Shown one piece after another: positions 6,965 through 15,615 of a DNA stretch of 64,000 nucleotides. The stretch's first letter is position 1, and each line of letters begins with the position of its first letter. This DNA is from Faecalibacterium sp. An122. GTDB lineage: Bacteria > Bacillota > Clostridia > Oscillospirales > Ruminococcaceae. A program made the position numbers and the translations under genes. Location of the stretch: positions 1 to 64,000 of the forward strand of contig NZ_NFLL01000005.1 of assembly GCF_002160895.1 (NCBI RefSeq), given 5' to 3'. The notes under the pieces are model-generated. The model saw only the letters and a program-made list of their open reading frames with translations, did no database searches and had not been told where the DNA came from.

Positions 6965-8134
6965 TTACTTGGCCCGTTCCTGCAAAAAGGCGGCGATGCG
7001 GCGCAGAGCCTCCCGCAGATGGTCCACCGAATAGGCATAGGACACCCGGCAGAAGCCCTCGCCCGACGCGCCGAAGGCGTCGCCCGGCACCAGAGCCACA
7101 TGTTTTTCCTGCAGCAGGGTGGTGCAGAATTCCTGGCTGGTCATGCCGGTGGACTGGATGCAGGGGAAGGTGTAGAACGCGCCCTGGGGCTCAAAGCAGG
7201 TCAGACCCAGATCGTTGAAGCCCTTGACCACCAGGCGGCGGCGCATGTTGTACTCCTCGCGCATCCGCTCGATCTCGTTGTCGCACTCCCGCAGAGCCAC
7301 GATGGCGGCGTACTGACTGGTGGTGGGGGCGCTCATGATGGCGCTCTGATGAATCTTGGTCATGACCTTGATGATGGGCTCGGGGCCGCAGGCATAGCCC
7401 AGGCGCCAGCCGGTCATGGCGTAGCTCTTGGAGAAGCCGTTGACCACGATGGTCCGCTCCCGCATCCCCGGCAGGGAGGCGATGGACACGTGGCGGGGGC
7501 CATAGGTCAGCTCGGCGTAAATCTCATCCGACAGGACGATGATGTCGGTGCCCTGCAGCACCTCGGCCACCGCTTCCAGGTCCTCCCGGCTCATGACTGC
7601 GCCGGTGGGGTTGTTGGGGAAGGGCATGATCAGCAGCTTGGTTTTGGGGGTGATGGCCTGGCGCAGGGCCTCGGCGTTCAGGCGGAACTGGTCCTCCCGA
7701 CGGCAGGGCAGATGCACCGGCACGCCCCCCGACAGGGTGGTGATGGGGTCATAGCAGACAAAGCAGGGCTCGGGGATGATGACCTCGTCCCCCGGGGAGA
7801 TGAGGGTCCGGATGCACATGTCGATGGCCTCGCTGCCGCCCACCGTCACCAGAATTTCCCGCATGGGGTCATAGCGCAGGTCCATCCGCCGCTCCAGATA
7901 GCGGGAAATCTCGATCCGCAGCTCCTTCAGGCCGGCGTTGGAGGTGTACTTGGTGTGGCCCATCTCCAGGGATTCGATGCCGGCCTCCCGGATGGCCCAG
8001 GGGGTCTTGAAGTCGGGCTCGCCGACGCCCAGGCTGATGCACTCGGGCATCTCGGCGGCCAGGTCGAAAAATTTGCGGATGCCGGACGGACGCATGGCCG
8101 CCGCAGCAGGCGCAATCAGCTTATCGTAGTCCAT
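6965..8134 (-). CDS. Class I/II PLP-dependent aminotransferase (AspC/PatA-like)
   Basis: A 389-residue fold-type I aminotransferase. Motifs are SLGVGEPDF and YTSNAGLKELR near the N-terminus, the PLP-contacting FPNNPTGAVM and LSDEIYAELTY, the Schiff-base Lys in NGFSKSYAMTGWRLGY, and the substrate carboxylate-binding Arg in GFCRVSYAYS. The likely substrate is an aspartate-, alanine- or aromatic-type amino acid; the sequence does not decide. I chose the start at 8134 because its ATG overlaps the stop of the Lrp gene as TGATG, a sign of translational coupling. An in-frame ATG four codons upstream also exists. Confidence 0.9.
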   Translation of the reverse strand: MDYDKLIAPAAAAMRPSGIRKFFDLAAEMPECISLGVGEPDFKTPWAIREAGIESLEMGHTKYTSNAGLKELRIEISRYLERRMDLRYDPMREILVTVGGSEAIDMCIRTLISPGDEVIIPEPCFVCYDPITTLSGGVPVHLPCRREDQFRLNAEALRQAITPKTKLLIMPFPNNPTGAVMSREDLEAVAEVLQGTDIIVLSDEIYAELTYGPRHVSIASLPGMRERTIVVNGFSKSYAMTGWRLGYACGPEPIIKVMTKIHQSAIMSAPTTSQYAAIVALRECDNEIERMREEYNMRRRLVVKGFNDLGLTCFEPQGAFYTFPCIQSTGMTSQEFCTTLLQEKHVALVPGDAFGASGEGFCRVSYAYSVDHLREALRRIAAFLQERAK

Positions 8135-8610
8135 CACAGCACGCACTCTCTTTCGTCGATCTCTTCCAGCTGGTAGAGCTTGCCCTCCCGCTTGTAGATG
8201 CGGAGGACAAAATGGGTGGCGGTGGACAGCACGTCGTCCAGGGGGGACAGGCGCTTGGCCACAAACAGGGCCACCTCCTGGAAGGTCTTGCCCCGGATCA
8301 CCAGCTGCAGGTCGTAGCCGCCGCTCATCAGCAGCACGCTCTCCACCTCGTCGAAGGAGGCGATGGTGGTGGCAATCTCATCGAAGCCGCGGCTCTTCTT
8401 GGGGGAGACGTGGAGCTCGATGACGGCTTCCACCAGGTCAACCCCGACTTTTTCCCAGTCCACCAGGGTCTTGTAGCCCTTGATATAGCCCTTGGCGGCG
8501 GCTTCGTCCATCAGGGCGGCAACCTCGTCCACCGGTTTGTCCAGCATGGCCGCAATGTCCTCCAGGGGGAGGCGGGCGTTGTTTTCCAGTAATTTCAAAA
8601 GCTGTTCCAT
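8134..8610 (-). CDS. Lrp/AsnC family transcriptional regulator
   Basis: A 158-residue regulator. Residues about 1-55 form a winged helix-turn-helix (LLENNARLPLEDIAAML, then AAAKGYIKGYKTLVD). Residues about 65-150 form the RAM/AsnC ligand-binding domain with VEAVIELHVS and VLLMSGGYDLQLVIRG, the latter resembling the effector pocket. Such proteins sense amino acids. It overlaps the aminotransferase start, so the two are translated together and the amino acid handled by the enzyme may be the effector. Start at the ATG with GGAGT 8-12 nt upstream; an upstream in-frame extension lacks a ribosome site. Confidence 0.9.
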   Translation of the reverse strand: MEQLLKLLENNARLPLEDIAAMLDKPVDEVAALMDEAAAKGYIKGYKTLVDWEKVGVDLVEAVIELHVSPKKSRGFDEIATTIASFDEVESVLLMSGGYDLQLVIRGKTFQEVALFVAKRLSPLDDVLSTATHFVLRIYKREGKLYQLEEIDERECVL

Positions 8611-8645
8611 ATCCTTACACTCCTTCTCTTTAACAGAATAAAACA

Positions 8646-8654
8646 AGTATAGCA
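8646..8654 (-). promoter_or_regulatory. Extended -10 promoter of the lrp operon
   Basis: Minus-strand TGC-TATACT, 36 nt before the start codon; a poor -35 fits the extended -10 class. Confidence 0.5.
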
Positions 8655-8754
8655 CACCCCCGGCCGGATTGCACCTGCTTTTTGGGTGGTTTGGGGGCGT
8701 GAAAGGGGCGGTTCGCCTTTTTTTCTAAAAGGAGTGTTCAAAATTCGTCAAATC

Positions 8755-8763
8755 TGCTATACT
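8755..8763 (+). promoter_or_regulatory. Extended -10 promoter of the ACT-UPF0210 operon
   Basis: TGC-TATACT with a weak -35 (TGTTCA) 17 nt upstream, 61 nt before the ACT protein start. It is divergent from the lrp promoter. Confidence 0.5.
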
Positions 8764-8824
8764 AAATACGTTGAGGGGCCGCCCGGCCCCGCCATTTGCC
8801 TGCAAGTGAGAAGAGGGACGGAAT

Positions 8825-9094
8825 ATGAAAGCGTTTATTACTGTCGTCGGCAAAGACACCGTAGGCGTTGTCGCCCGTGTATCCAGCCTGTGCAGCGAGC
8901 TGGGCATCAACATCGAGGACATCACCCAGAGCATTCTGCAGGGTATGTTCGCCATGATTATGCTGGTGGATCTGGGCGGTTGCAATGTGAGCCATGAGGA
9001 GCTGCGCCGCCGCATCGACGCCCTGGCCGGTGAGATGGATATGCAGATCACCCTGACCCGGCAGGAAGTCTTTGACGCCATGCACACCATCTGA
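8825..9094 (+). CDS. ACT domain protein (UPF0237 type)
   Basis: An 89-residue stand-alone ACT protein. The N-terminus [21 protein letters not shown] and the following [17 protein letters not shown] match the UPF0237 family, related to the ACT repeats of GcvR. Such proteins bind small ligands, mostly amino acids, and act as cytoplasmic sensors. It is separated by 19 nt from the UPF0210 gene, a pairing widely conserved in Firmicutes, so the two probably act together. The ribosome binding site is AGAGGGACGGA. Confidence 0.9.
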   Translation: MKAFITVVGKDTVGVVARVSSLCSELGINIEDITQSILQGMFAMIMLVDLGGCNVSHEELRRRIDALAGEMDMQITLTRQEVFDAMHTI

Positions 9095-9113
9095 CGGGAG
9101 GGGAGTACATCAA

Positions 9114-10481
9114 ATGAGTATGTTCAACACGGGGGATATCCTCGAAACCATTGAGATGTTCACCCAGGAGAACCTGGACGTCCGCACCGTGACCATGGGC
9201 ATCAGCCTGCTGGACTGCATCGACCCCGACCCGGCCCGGGCCTGTGAGAAGATCTACCGCAAGATCACCACCCGCGCCGCCAAGCTGGTGTCCACGGTGG
9301 ATGCCATCTCGGAGGAGTACGGCATTCCCATCATCAACAAGCGGATCAGCGTCACCCCCATCGCCATGCTGCTGGGTGCCTGCCCCGACGCCGACCCGGT
9401 GGACTTTGCCAAGACCCTGGACGCCGCCGGCAAGGCCGTGGGCGTCAACTTTGTGGGCGGCTACACCGCTCTGGTGCACAAGGGCTTCTCGGCCGGCGAC
9501 AAGCGGCTGATTGAGTCCATTCCCCGGGCCCTGGCCCAGACCGACATTGTGTGCAGCTCGGTGAACATCGGCGCCACCAAGGCCGGCCTGAACATGGACG
9601 CCGTCAAGCTGATGGGCCAGGCCGTCCGCAAGACCGCCGAACTGACCGCCGACCGCCAGTGCATCGGTGCCGCCAAGCTGGTGGTCTTCTGCAACGCGCC
9701 CGAGGACAACCCCTTTATGGCCGGCGCCTTCCACGGCGCAGGCGAGCCCGACTGTGAGATTCACGTGGGCGTTTCGGGCCCCGGCGCCGTCCGCGCCGCC
9801 CTGGCCCGCCTGCCCAAGGACGCCCCCATCGATGAGGTGGCCAACCTGGTCAAGCGCACCGCCTTCAAGATCACCCGTGTGGGCCAGCTGGTGGCCAACC
9901 TGGTCTCCCGTGAGCTGGGCGTCCCCGCCGGCATCATCGACCTGTCCCTGGCCCCCACCCCCGCCATCGGCGACAGCGTGGCCAACATTCTGGAGGAGAT
10001 GGGCCTGGAGACCTGCGGCTGCTGCGGCACCACCGCCTGCCTGGCCCTGCTGAACGATGCCGTCAAGAAGGGCGGCGTCATGGCCTCCAACCACGTGGGC
10101 GGCCTGTCGGGCGCCTTCATCCCGGTCAGCGAGGACGCCGGCATGATCCATGCCGCCGAGACCGGCTGCCTGACCATCGAGAAGCTGGAAGCCATGACCG
10201 CGGTCTGCAGCGTGGGCATTGATATGGTCATCATCCCCGGCGACACCCCCGCCTCGGTCATCAGCGGCCTGATCGCCGACGAGGCCGCCATCGGCATGGT
10301 CAACTCCAAGACCACCGCCGTCCGCGTCATCCCCGCCATCGGCCGCAAGGCCGGCGAGGTGCTGGACTTCGGCGGGCTGCTGGGCTATGGCCCCATCATG
10401 CCCATCAACCAGAAGGACCCCTCGGTGTTCATCAACCGTGGCGGCCGCCTGCCCGCCCCCATGCAGTCCCTGAAAAACTAA
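9114..10481 (+). CDS. UPF0210 (DUF711) family protein
   Basis: A 455-residue cytoplasmic protein of the PFL/UPF0210 family. Recognisable stretches are the N-terminus [28 protein letters not shown], ARGPxR-like conserved blocks replaced here by [14 protein letters not shown], and the glycine-rich [17 protein letters not shown]. Structures in the family show a fold related to glycyl radical enzymes, but the activity is unknown. The start is the ATG preceded by GGGAGGGGAG; an earlier in-frame ATG lies inside the ACT gene. It forms an operon with the upstream ACT protein. Confidence 0.9.
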   Translation: MSMFNTGDILETIEMFTQENLDVRTVTMGISLLDCIDPDPARACEKIYRKITTRAAKLVSTVDAISEEYGIPIINKRISVTPIAMLLGACPDADPVDFAKTLDAAGKAVGVNFVGGYTALVHKGFSAGDKRLIESIPRALAQTDIVCSSVNIGATKAGLNMDAVKLMGQAVRKTAELTADRQCIGAAKLVVFCNAPEDNPFMAGAFHGAGEPDCEIHVGVSGPGAVRAALARLPKDAPIDEVANLVKRTAFKITRVGQLVANLVSRELGVPAGIIDLSLAPTPAIGDSVANILEEMGLETCGCCGTTACLALLNDAVKKGGVMASNHVGGLSGAFIPVSEDAGMIHAAETGCLTIEKLEAMTAVCSVGIDMVIIPGDTPASVISGLIADEAAIGMVNSKTTAVRVIPAIGRKAGEVLDFGGLLGYGPIMPINQKDPSVFINRGGRLPAPMQSLKN

Positions 10482-10513
10482 ACGGAGCCGGGCTTTCGGC
10501 CCCGTCTGTGCAT

Positions 10514-10561
10514 AAAACCCCCTTCCCCCGGGCAAGATACCGGCAGGAAGGGGGGCTTTTT
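10514..10561 (+). terminator. Terminator/attenuator between UPF0210 and DUF378 genes
   Basis: CCCCCTTCC (10518-10526) pairs with GGAAGGGGG (10546-10554) and is followed by CTTTTT. The GTG start of the DUF378 gene begins one nt after the U-run and its Shine-Dalgarno is the 3' arm of the stem. Confidence 0.7.
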
Positions 10562-10765
10562 GTGCAGACCTTTTATAAAATCTGTTTGTGTCTGATGATC
10601 GTCGGCGGCATCAACTGGGGTCTGATCGGACTGTTCCAGTTCGACCTGGTCGGCTGGCTGCTGGGCGGCAGCACCTCGCTGTGGTCCCGCATCGTGTTCA
10701 CGGTGGTGGGTGCAGCCGCCCTGTGCGGCATCCCGGGCCTGTTCAGCAACATGGCAGAAGAATAA
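10562..10765 (+). CDS. DUF378 small membrane protein
   Basis: A 67-residue membrane protein with two hydrophobic helices. The diagnostic block is LMIVGGINWGLIGLFQFDLV, followed by the second helix SRIVFTVVGAAALCGIPGLF, matching DUF378. Function is unknown. I take GTG at 10562 as the start because GGAAGGGGGG lies six nt upstream and the family N-terminus aligns there; the longer frame from 10508 would run through a terminator stem. The ribosome binding site is buried in that stem. Confidence 0.8.
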   Translation: MQTFYKICLCLMIVGGINWGLIGLFQFDLVGWLLGGSTSLWSRIVFTVVGAAALCGIPGLFSNMAEE

Positions 10766-10770
10766 CACAG

Positions 10771-10810
10771 AAAAAGGGCCTGCTCCCGCAAAGACGGGGC
10801 AGGCCCTTTT
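10771..10810. terminator. Bidirectional terminator between DUF378 and asnA
   Basis: AAAAGGGCCTGC-CCCG and CGGG-GCAGGCCCTTTT form a long stem with U-runs on both strands between convergent genes. Confidence 0.9.
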
Positions 10811-10823
10811 GGCTCAGACAGGG

Positions 10824-11837
10824 TTACAGCAGGGGGATGCCGGCCTTGGCGCAGGCTTCCCGGGTGTGGGCGTCCCAGACGGTGGCCTGGACTTCGCCGA
10901 TGTGGGCGCTGCCCAGCAGCAGCATGCACAGCCGGCTCTGACCGATGCCGCCGCCAATGGTGTAGGGCAGCTCGCCGGCCAGCAGGGCCTTGTGGAAGGG
11001 CAGGGTGCGGCGGTCGTCGCAGCCGGCCTCGGTGAGCTGGCGGTCCAGGCTCTCGGGGCTGACGCGGATGCCCATGCTGCTCAGCTCATAGCTGCACTCC
11101 AGCGGGTCGTTCCAGAACAGCAGGTCGCCGTTCAGGTCCCAGTCGTCGTAGTCGGGGGCCCGGCCGTCGTGGGGCTTGCCGCTGCGCAGCTTGCGGCCGA
11201 TCTGCATCAGGAAGGTGGTGCCGTGCTCCTTGACAAAGGCGTTTTCCCGCTCTTTGGGGGTCAGGTCAGGGTACAGGTCCTCCAGCTCCTGGCTGGTGAT
11301 GAAGGTCACGTTGGGATTGTGGAGGGGCAGCTCCTGCAGCTGGGGGAACATGGCGTGGAGGTTCATCTCGGTGGCGCACACCGCCGACACGATGGCCCGC
11401 ACCACGTTCTTCAGGTAGTCCAGGTTCCGGTCCTCCTCACGGATCACCTTCTCCCAGTCCCACTGGTCCACATAGACCGAGTGGAGGTTGTCCAGCTCTT
11501 CGTCCCGGCGGATGGCGTTCATGTCGCAGTACAGGCCCTTGCCCACATGGAAATCGTAGTCCTTCAGGGCTTTGCGCTTCCACTTGGCCAGGGACTGGAC
11601 CACCTCGGCGGTGACGCCGGTGTCCTTCATGTCAAAGGATACCTTCCGCTCCACGCCGTTCAGGTCGTCGTTGAGGCCGGTGGACGCCTCCACAAACAGA
11701 GGGGCCGACACACGGCGGAGGTTCAGGGTGGCACACAGGGTATCGGCAAACAGCCGCTTGACGGTGCCGATGGCCATTTGGGTGTCGTAGAGGTTGAGGG
11801 CGGGCTTGTAGCCCGCAGGCAGGATGATGTTGCTCAT
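10824..11837 (-). CDS. asnA: Aspartate-ammonia ligase (AsnA)
   Basis: AsnA makes asparagine from aspartate and ammonia with ATP going to AMP and pyrophosphate. The 337-residue length is right for this class II tRNA-synthetase-like enzyme. Motifs are the N-terminal [17 protein letters not shown] and [32 protein letters not shown], and the C-terminal [15 protein letters not shown], which corresponds to class II motif 3. The start ATG has a purine-rich AAAGGGGAAAG upstream. It is monocistronic, behind its own promoter and divergent from cysS. Confidence 0.97.
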   Translation of the reverse strand: MSNIILPAGYKPALNLYDTQMAIGTVKRLFADTLCATLNLRRVSAPLFVEASTGLNDDLNGVERKVSFDMKDTGVTAEVVQSLAKWKRKALKDYDFHVGKGLYCDMNAIRRDEELDNLHSVYVDQWDWEKVIREEDRNLDYLKNVVRAIVSAVCATEMNLHAMFPQLQELPLHNPNVTFITSQELEDLYPDLTPKERENAFVKEHGTTFLMQIGRKLRSGKPHDGRAPDYDDWDLNGDLLFWNDPLECSYELSSMGIRVSPESLDRQLTEAGCDDRRTLPFHKALLAGELPYTIGGGIGQSRLCMLLLGSAHIGEVQATVWDAHTREACAKAGIPLL

Positions 11838-11896
11838 AATACTTTCCCCTTTTCACACAGAGCACGCCGCGCACCGGCGCGCCATGGATATTACAA

Positions 11897-11925
11897 ATTA
11901 TCGCACAAGAAGGGACGATTGTAAA
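11897..11925 (-). promoter_or_regulatory. asnA promoter
   Basis: Minus-strand TTTACA (11925-11920), 17-nt spacer, GATAAT (11902-11897). It is divergent from the cysS promoter, with only 9 nt between the two -35 boxes. Confidence 0.6.
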
Positions 11926-11934
11926 GGGGCAGGG

Positions 11935-11963
11935 TTGCAACAAAGGCCGCGCGGCGGTATAAT
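11935..11963 (+). promoter_or_regulatory. cysS promoter
   Basis: TTGCAA, 17-nt spacer and a consensus TATAAT, about 44 nt before the cysS start. Confidence 0.7.
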
Positions 11964-12006
11964 GAAGGCAACACATTTTGTGCAACGAAAAAAGGAGAGA
12001 GCTGCC

Positions 12007-13404
12007 ATGCAGATTTTTAATACCCTCACCAGGCAAAAGGAAGAGTTTATCCCCCAGGAGCCTGGGGTCTACCGCATTTATGTCTGCGGCCCCACCGTCT
12101 ACAATTACATCCACATCGGCAACGCCCGGCCTCTGATCGTCTTTGACACCCTGCGCCGCTACCTGGAGTACCGGGGCAACAAGGTGCTGTATGTGTCCAA
12201 CATCACCGACATCGACGACAAGCTGATTACCCGCGCCAAAGAGGAGGGCACCTCCATGCAGGAGGTGGCCCAGCGCTTTGAGGCCGAGTACAAGAAGGAT
12301 GCCGCCGGCCTGAACTGCCTGCCTCCCACCGTCCAGCCCCGTGCCACCGAGCACGTCCAGCAGATTCTGGACATCGTGGCCGACCTGATCGCCAGCGGCC
12401 ACGCCTATGTGGCCCGCAACGGGGACGTCTATTTCCGGGTCCGCAGCGACGAGGGCTACGGCAAGCTGAGCCACCTGAATCTGGACGACCTGGAGAGCGG
12501 CAACCGCGCCCTGCGCAGCCAGATGGACGACGACCTGAAGGAAGATCCCGCCGACTTCGCCGTCTGGAAGGCCGCCAAGCCCGGCGAGCCCGCATGGGAC
12601 AGCCCCTACGGCCCCGGCCGTCCCGGCTGGCACATTGAGTGCAGCGCCATGAGCCGCACCCACCTGGGCAAGACCATCGACCTCCACTGCGGCGGCCAGG
12701 ACCTGATTTTCCCCCACCACGAGAACGAGATCGCCCAGAGCGAGTGCGCCAACGGCTGCACCTTTGCCCGCTACTGGATGCACAACGGCTTCATCAACGT
12801 GGACAATCAGAAGATGTCCAAGAGCCTGCACAACTTCTTCACGGTGCGGGATGTGGCCAACATCTACGGCTATGAGCCCATCCGCTACTTCATGCTGACC
12901 GCCGGCTACCGGATGCCCCTGAACTACACCGTGGACCTGATCGAGAGCTGCAAGAACAGCCTGGAGCGGCTGTACACCTGCCGGGAGAATCTGGACTTCG
13001 TGCTGAGCCAAGGCAGCTTCGGCGCCGACGAGACCCTGAAGGAAAAGGCTGCCGCCGCCCGCCAGAAGTTCTGCACCGCCATGGACGACGACCTGAACAC
13101 CCCCGATGCGCTGGCCGCCCTGTTCGACCTGGTGAAGGAGATCAACACCCTGTCGGCTTCCTCCACCAAGGAGGCCCTGGAGACCGCCGCCGCCGCCTTT
13201 GACGAGCTGGCCGGGGTGCTGGGCCTGCTGTACAACCGGAAGAAGGACGAGGTCCCCGCCGACGTGATGGAGCTGGTGGAAAAGCGGGCAGCCGCCAAGA
13301 AGGCCAAGGACTGGGCCACCGCCGACGCCCTGCGGGCCGAGATCACCGCCAAGGGCTGGGCCGTCAAGGACACCGCCCAGGGTCCCCAGCTGAGCCGGAT
13401 CTAA
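12007..13404 (+). CDS. cysS: Cysteinyl-tRNA synthetase
   Basis: CysRS charges tRNA-Cys. At 465 residues it is a standard class I enzyme: zinc ligand C27 in [10 protein letters not shown], the HIGH-type motif HIGN at 36-39, [11 protein letters not shown], the zinc/active-site block [18 protein letters not shown], and KMSKS at 269-273. A C-terminal helical domain ([14 protein letters not shown]) follows. The start is the ATG with GGAGAGAGCTGCC upstream. An in-frame extension to 11824 would overlap the promoter, so it is rejected. Confidence 0.98.
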   Translation: MQIFNTLTRQKEEFIPQEPGVYRIYVCGPTVYNYIHIGNARPLIVFDTLRRYLEYRGNKVLYVSNITDIDDKLITRAKEEGTSMQEVAQRFEAEYKKDAAGLNCLPPTVQPRATEHVQQILDIVADLIASGHAYVARNGDVYFRVRSDEGYGKLSHLNLDDLESGNRALRSQMDDDLKEDPADFAVWKAAKPGEPAWDSPYGPGRPGWHIECSAMSRTHLGKTIDLHCGGQDLIFPHHENEIAQSECANGCTFARYWMHNGFINVDNQKMSKSLHNFFTVRDVANIYGYEPIRYFMLTAGYRMPLNYTVDLIESCKNSLERLYTCRENLDFVLSQGSFGADETLKEKAAAARQKFCTAMDDDLNTPDALAALFDLVKEINTLSASSTKEALETAAAAFDELAGVLGLLYNRKKDEVPADVMELVEKRAAAKKAKDWATADALRAEITAKGWAVKDTAQGPQLSRI

Positions 13405-13447
13405 AACTTCCCAAAATAGGGAAAGCAAGGGCAGTATAATCCCGTCA

Positions 13448-13476
13448 TTGACCGAAACTGCGCTTTGCTGTAAAAT
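13448..13476 (+). promoter_or_regulatory. Promoter of the secreted protein gene
   Basis: TTGACC, 17-nt spacer, TAAAAT, 50 nt before the start codon at 13527. Confidence 0.65.
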
Positions 13477-13526
13477 AAAAGCGGGGCATGCCCCTATATC
13501 ACCTGCTTTTTGTAAGGAGGGACATT

Positions 13527-14474
13527 ATGCTGAGAAAACGGATCGCCGCACTGGCGCTTGCAGCCGTCATGGCCTGTACAGCGACTGTGCCGGCCCTGGC
13601 GGCGGCTTCCAACACCGAACAGCCCGCCGTCCAGGCCCTGAAGGAAGACAACGCACTGGTTGCCATCCGCATTGAGGCCACAGACAACGCTGTCTATGGT
13701 TCGCCCATCAATGTGACTATCCGCGCCACCCCCGAGGATACGCAGTACATCGCTGTGGTCCTGGGCATCAGCGGCGAGGCAAAGGGCTTTGTCACCCTGC
13801 TTATGCCCGAGAAGGTCCGCATCCTGCTCGAGCTGATCCCCCTGCCGTCCTCCATGTCGGCAGACCCCGCCAACACCAAGAACTTCAACCTCTACCGCTA
13901 CCTGAAACAGCTGATTGACGGCAACGACGTCAGCGTCCTGATCCGGGTGGCCGAGGAGCTGACCTCCCTGATGGCTGTGCTGCAGTACTATGTACCGGCG
14001 CTGCAGGACGTGGTCTCGGGTATGAACGGCGCGCTGGAACTGATCCGCCGCTACCTGCCCGAGGACCTGGTCACCCACATCTATGTGGATGAGCAGCCTG
14101 TGGACTCCGGCAACTATGTGGCCGGCGCAGTCACCCTGAACAAGGGCGACGTCAACACCGGCGGCCTGGCCCTCTTCAAGGTGGCCCGCAAGAGTGAGGG
14201 CGTCCGGCAGTACTGGACCCAGCAGACTCCCGCCACTATGACCGTTGCGGAGGCACAGAACTTCAACTTCGCCGCGGTAGTGGAAGTGGACGGCGCCGTC
14301 CTGGAAAACCCCAAGGTCTCTTATACCTATAAGAAGAAGGGCGGTTTCCTGGGCCTGGGCAGCACGACCACCACCGAGCCTCCCACCGAGCCGGGCGAAT
14401 ACGTCCAGACCGCTGTGGTGGAGGGCAACTACAAGGCGGCCAACATCAGCCGCAGCTTCACCATCACCGGCTGA
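13527..14474 (+). CDS. Secreted protein of unknown function
   Basis: A 315-residue exported protein. Residues 1-26 are a classical Sec signal peptide (basic MLRKR, hydrophobic ALALAAVMACTATVPALA, AxA cleavage site). The mature part contains beta-rich stretches such as YGSPINVTIRATPEDT and a middle helical segment (LIRVAEELTSLMAVLQYYVP). The C-terminal 100 residues resemble an Ig-like or filamin-type repeat ending VVEGNYKAANISRSFTITG, as in MBG-type bacterial surface domains. There is no LPxTG or lipobox, so it is probably released. The start has AAGGAGG eight nt upstream. It stands alone between its own promoter and a terminator. Confidence 0.8.
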   Translation: MLRKRIAALALAAVMACTATVPALAAASNTEQPAVQALKEDNALVAIRIEATDNAVYGSPINVTIRATPEDTQYIAVVLGISGEAKGFVTLLMPEKVRILLELIPLPSSMSADPANTKNFNLYRYLKQLIDGNDVSVLIRVAEELTSLMAVLQYYVPALQDVVSGMNGALELIRRYLPEDLVTHIYVDEQPVDSGNYVAGAVTLNKGDVNTGGLALFKVARKSEGVRQYWTQQTPATMTVAEAQNFNFAAVVEVDGAVLENPKVSYTYKKKGGFLGLGSTTTTEPPTEPGEYVQTAVVEGNYKAANISRSFTITG

Positions 14475-14496
14475 TCCCCGCACCAGCGCATGACCC

Positions 14497-14545
14497 AAAA
14501 AGACCCCGCCGACCGGACAAGCCCGGCCCGGCGGGGTCTTTCTTT
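14497..14545 (+). terminator. Terminator after the secreted protein gene
   Basis: AAAAGACCCCGCCG pairs with CGGCGGGGTCTTT followed by CTTTG. Confidence 0.85.
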
Positions 14546-14565
14546 GCGCCGTCCGCGCCCCCGGA

Positions 14566-14614
14566 CAAAACGAAAGCCCCGCCGCAGAGGAACTTCCCTG
14601 CGGCGGGGCTGTTT
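14566..14614 (-). terminator. Terminator after fba
   Basis: On the minus strand AGCCCCGCCGCAGGGAAG loops back to CTGCGGCGGGGCT and runs into TTCGTTTT. Confidence 0.85.
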
Positions 14615-14639
14615 ACGTGCTTTTCAGTTCAGGAAGAAA

Positions 14640-15503
14640 TCAGCCCTTGCCGGCGCAGCCGAACAGCTCGATCTTCTCCTTGCACTTGTCGATGATGGCC
14701 TGAGAGCCGGGAGCCAGCAGCTTGCGGGGGTCGAAGCCCTTGCCCTGCTGATCCTTGCCAGCCTCGATATACTTGCGGGTAGCCTCAGCGAAGACCAGCT
14801 GGCACTCGGTGTTGATGTTGATCTTGCAGACGCCCAGGCTGATGGCCTTTGCGATCATCTCGTCGGGGATGCCGGTGCCGCCGTGCAGGACCAGGGGGAT
14901 GTTGTTGGTGGCCTTGTGGATGCGGTCCAGAGCCTCAAAGTCCAGGCCCTTCCAGTTGGCGGGGTAGACGCCGTGGATGTTGCCGATGCCGGCAGCCAGG
15001 AAGTCGACGCCCAGCTCGGTGATGCGGGCGCACTCAGCGGGGTCAGCGATCTCGCCGGTGCCCACGACGCCGTCCTCGACGCCGCCGATGGAACCCACCT
15101 CAGCCTCGATGGACATGCCGTGAGCGTGAGCCAGAGCCACCAGCTCCTTGGTCTTCTCCACGTTCTCCTCGATGGGGTAGTGGCTGCCGTCGAACATGAT
15201 GGACGAGAAGCCGGCCTCAACGCAGGCCTTGCAGCCCTCGTAGCTGCCGTGGTCCAGGTGCAGAGCCACGGGAACAGTGATGTTCATGGACTCCACCATG
15301 GCCTTGACCATGGCAGCGACGGTCTTGAAGCCAGTCATGTACTTGCCGGCGCCCTCGGACACACCCAGGATGACGGGGCTCTTGGTCTCCTCGCAGGCAG
15401 TCAGGACTGCCTTGGTCCACTCCAGGTTGTTGATGTTAAACTGGGGAACGCCATAGTGGCCGTCCCGAGCCTTCAGAAGCATTTCAGTTGCATTTACCAG
15501 CAT
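14640..15503 (-). CDS. fba: Class II fructose-bisphosphate aldolase
   Basis: This zinc-dependent enzyme splits fructose 1,6-bisphosphate into the two triose phosphates in glycolysis. The 287 residues show VPQFNINNLEW, the zinc ligand/His block VALHLDHGSYEGC, SSIMFDGSHYPIEEN, the Glu in MSIEAEVGSIGG, and the phosphate-binding LHGGTGIPDE and KININTECQ. The length and GVED insertion fit the FbaA/GatY-like Firmicute form. The start ATG (MLVNATEML) is chosen for GGAGG eight nt upstream; the longer frame has none. It is monocistronic with strong promoter and terminator, as expected for a high-level glycolytic gene. Confidence 0.96.
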   Translation of the reverse strand: MLVNATEMLLKARDGHYGVPQFNINNLEWTKAVLTACEETKSPVILGVSEGAGKYMTGFKTVAAMVKAMVESMNITVPVALHLDHGSYEGCKACVEAGFSSIMFDGSHYPIEENVEKTKELVALAHAHGMSIEAEVGSIGGVEDGVVGTGEIADPAECARITELGVDFLAAGIGNIHGVYPANWKGLDFEALDRIHKATNNIPLVLHGGTGIPDEMIAKAISLGVCKININTECQLVFAEATRKYIEAGKDQQGKGFDPRKLLAPGSQAIIDKCKEKIELFGCAGKG

Positions 15504-15586
15504 TGTTCTTACCTCCAGCATCTATTTTCCTATGAAAAAAACATAGACTCAGCTTGTCCGCCGTCCTGGCGGACCCCTGCTTCTCC

Positions 15587-15615
15587 AGTATAACCGAAAC
15601 AGAAGCCAAAATCAA
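15587..15615 (-). promoter_or_regulatory. fba promoter
   Basis: Minus-strand TTGATT (15615-15610), 17-nt spacer, TATACT (15592-15587). It overlaps the last codons of the upstream glycosylase gene. The leader carries a GTCCGCC/GGCGGAC hairpin. Confidence 0.65.

Noticed and set aside
5930-8176. Open frame of 748 codons on the plus strand
   Set aside because: Antisense to ispE and the aminotransferase gene; composition is Gly/His/Gln-rich, as expected for a shadow frame.
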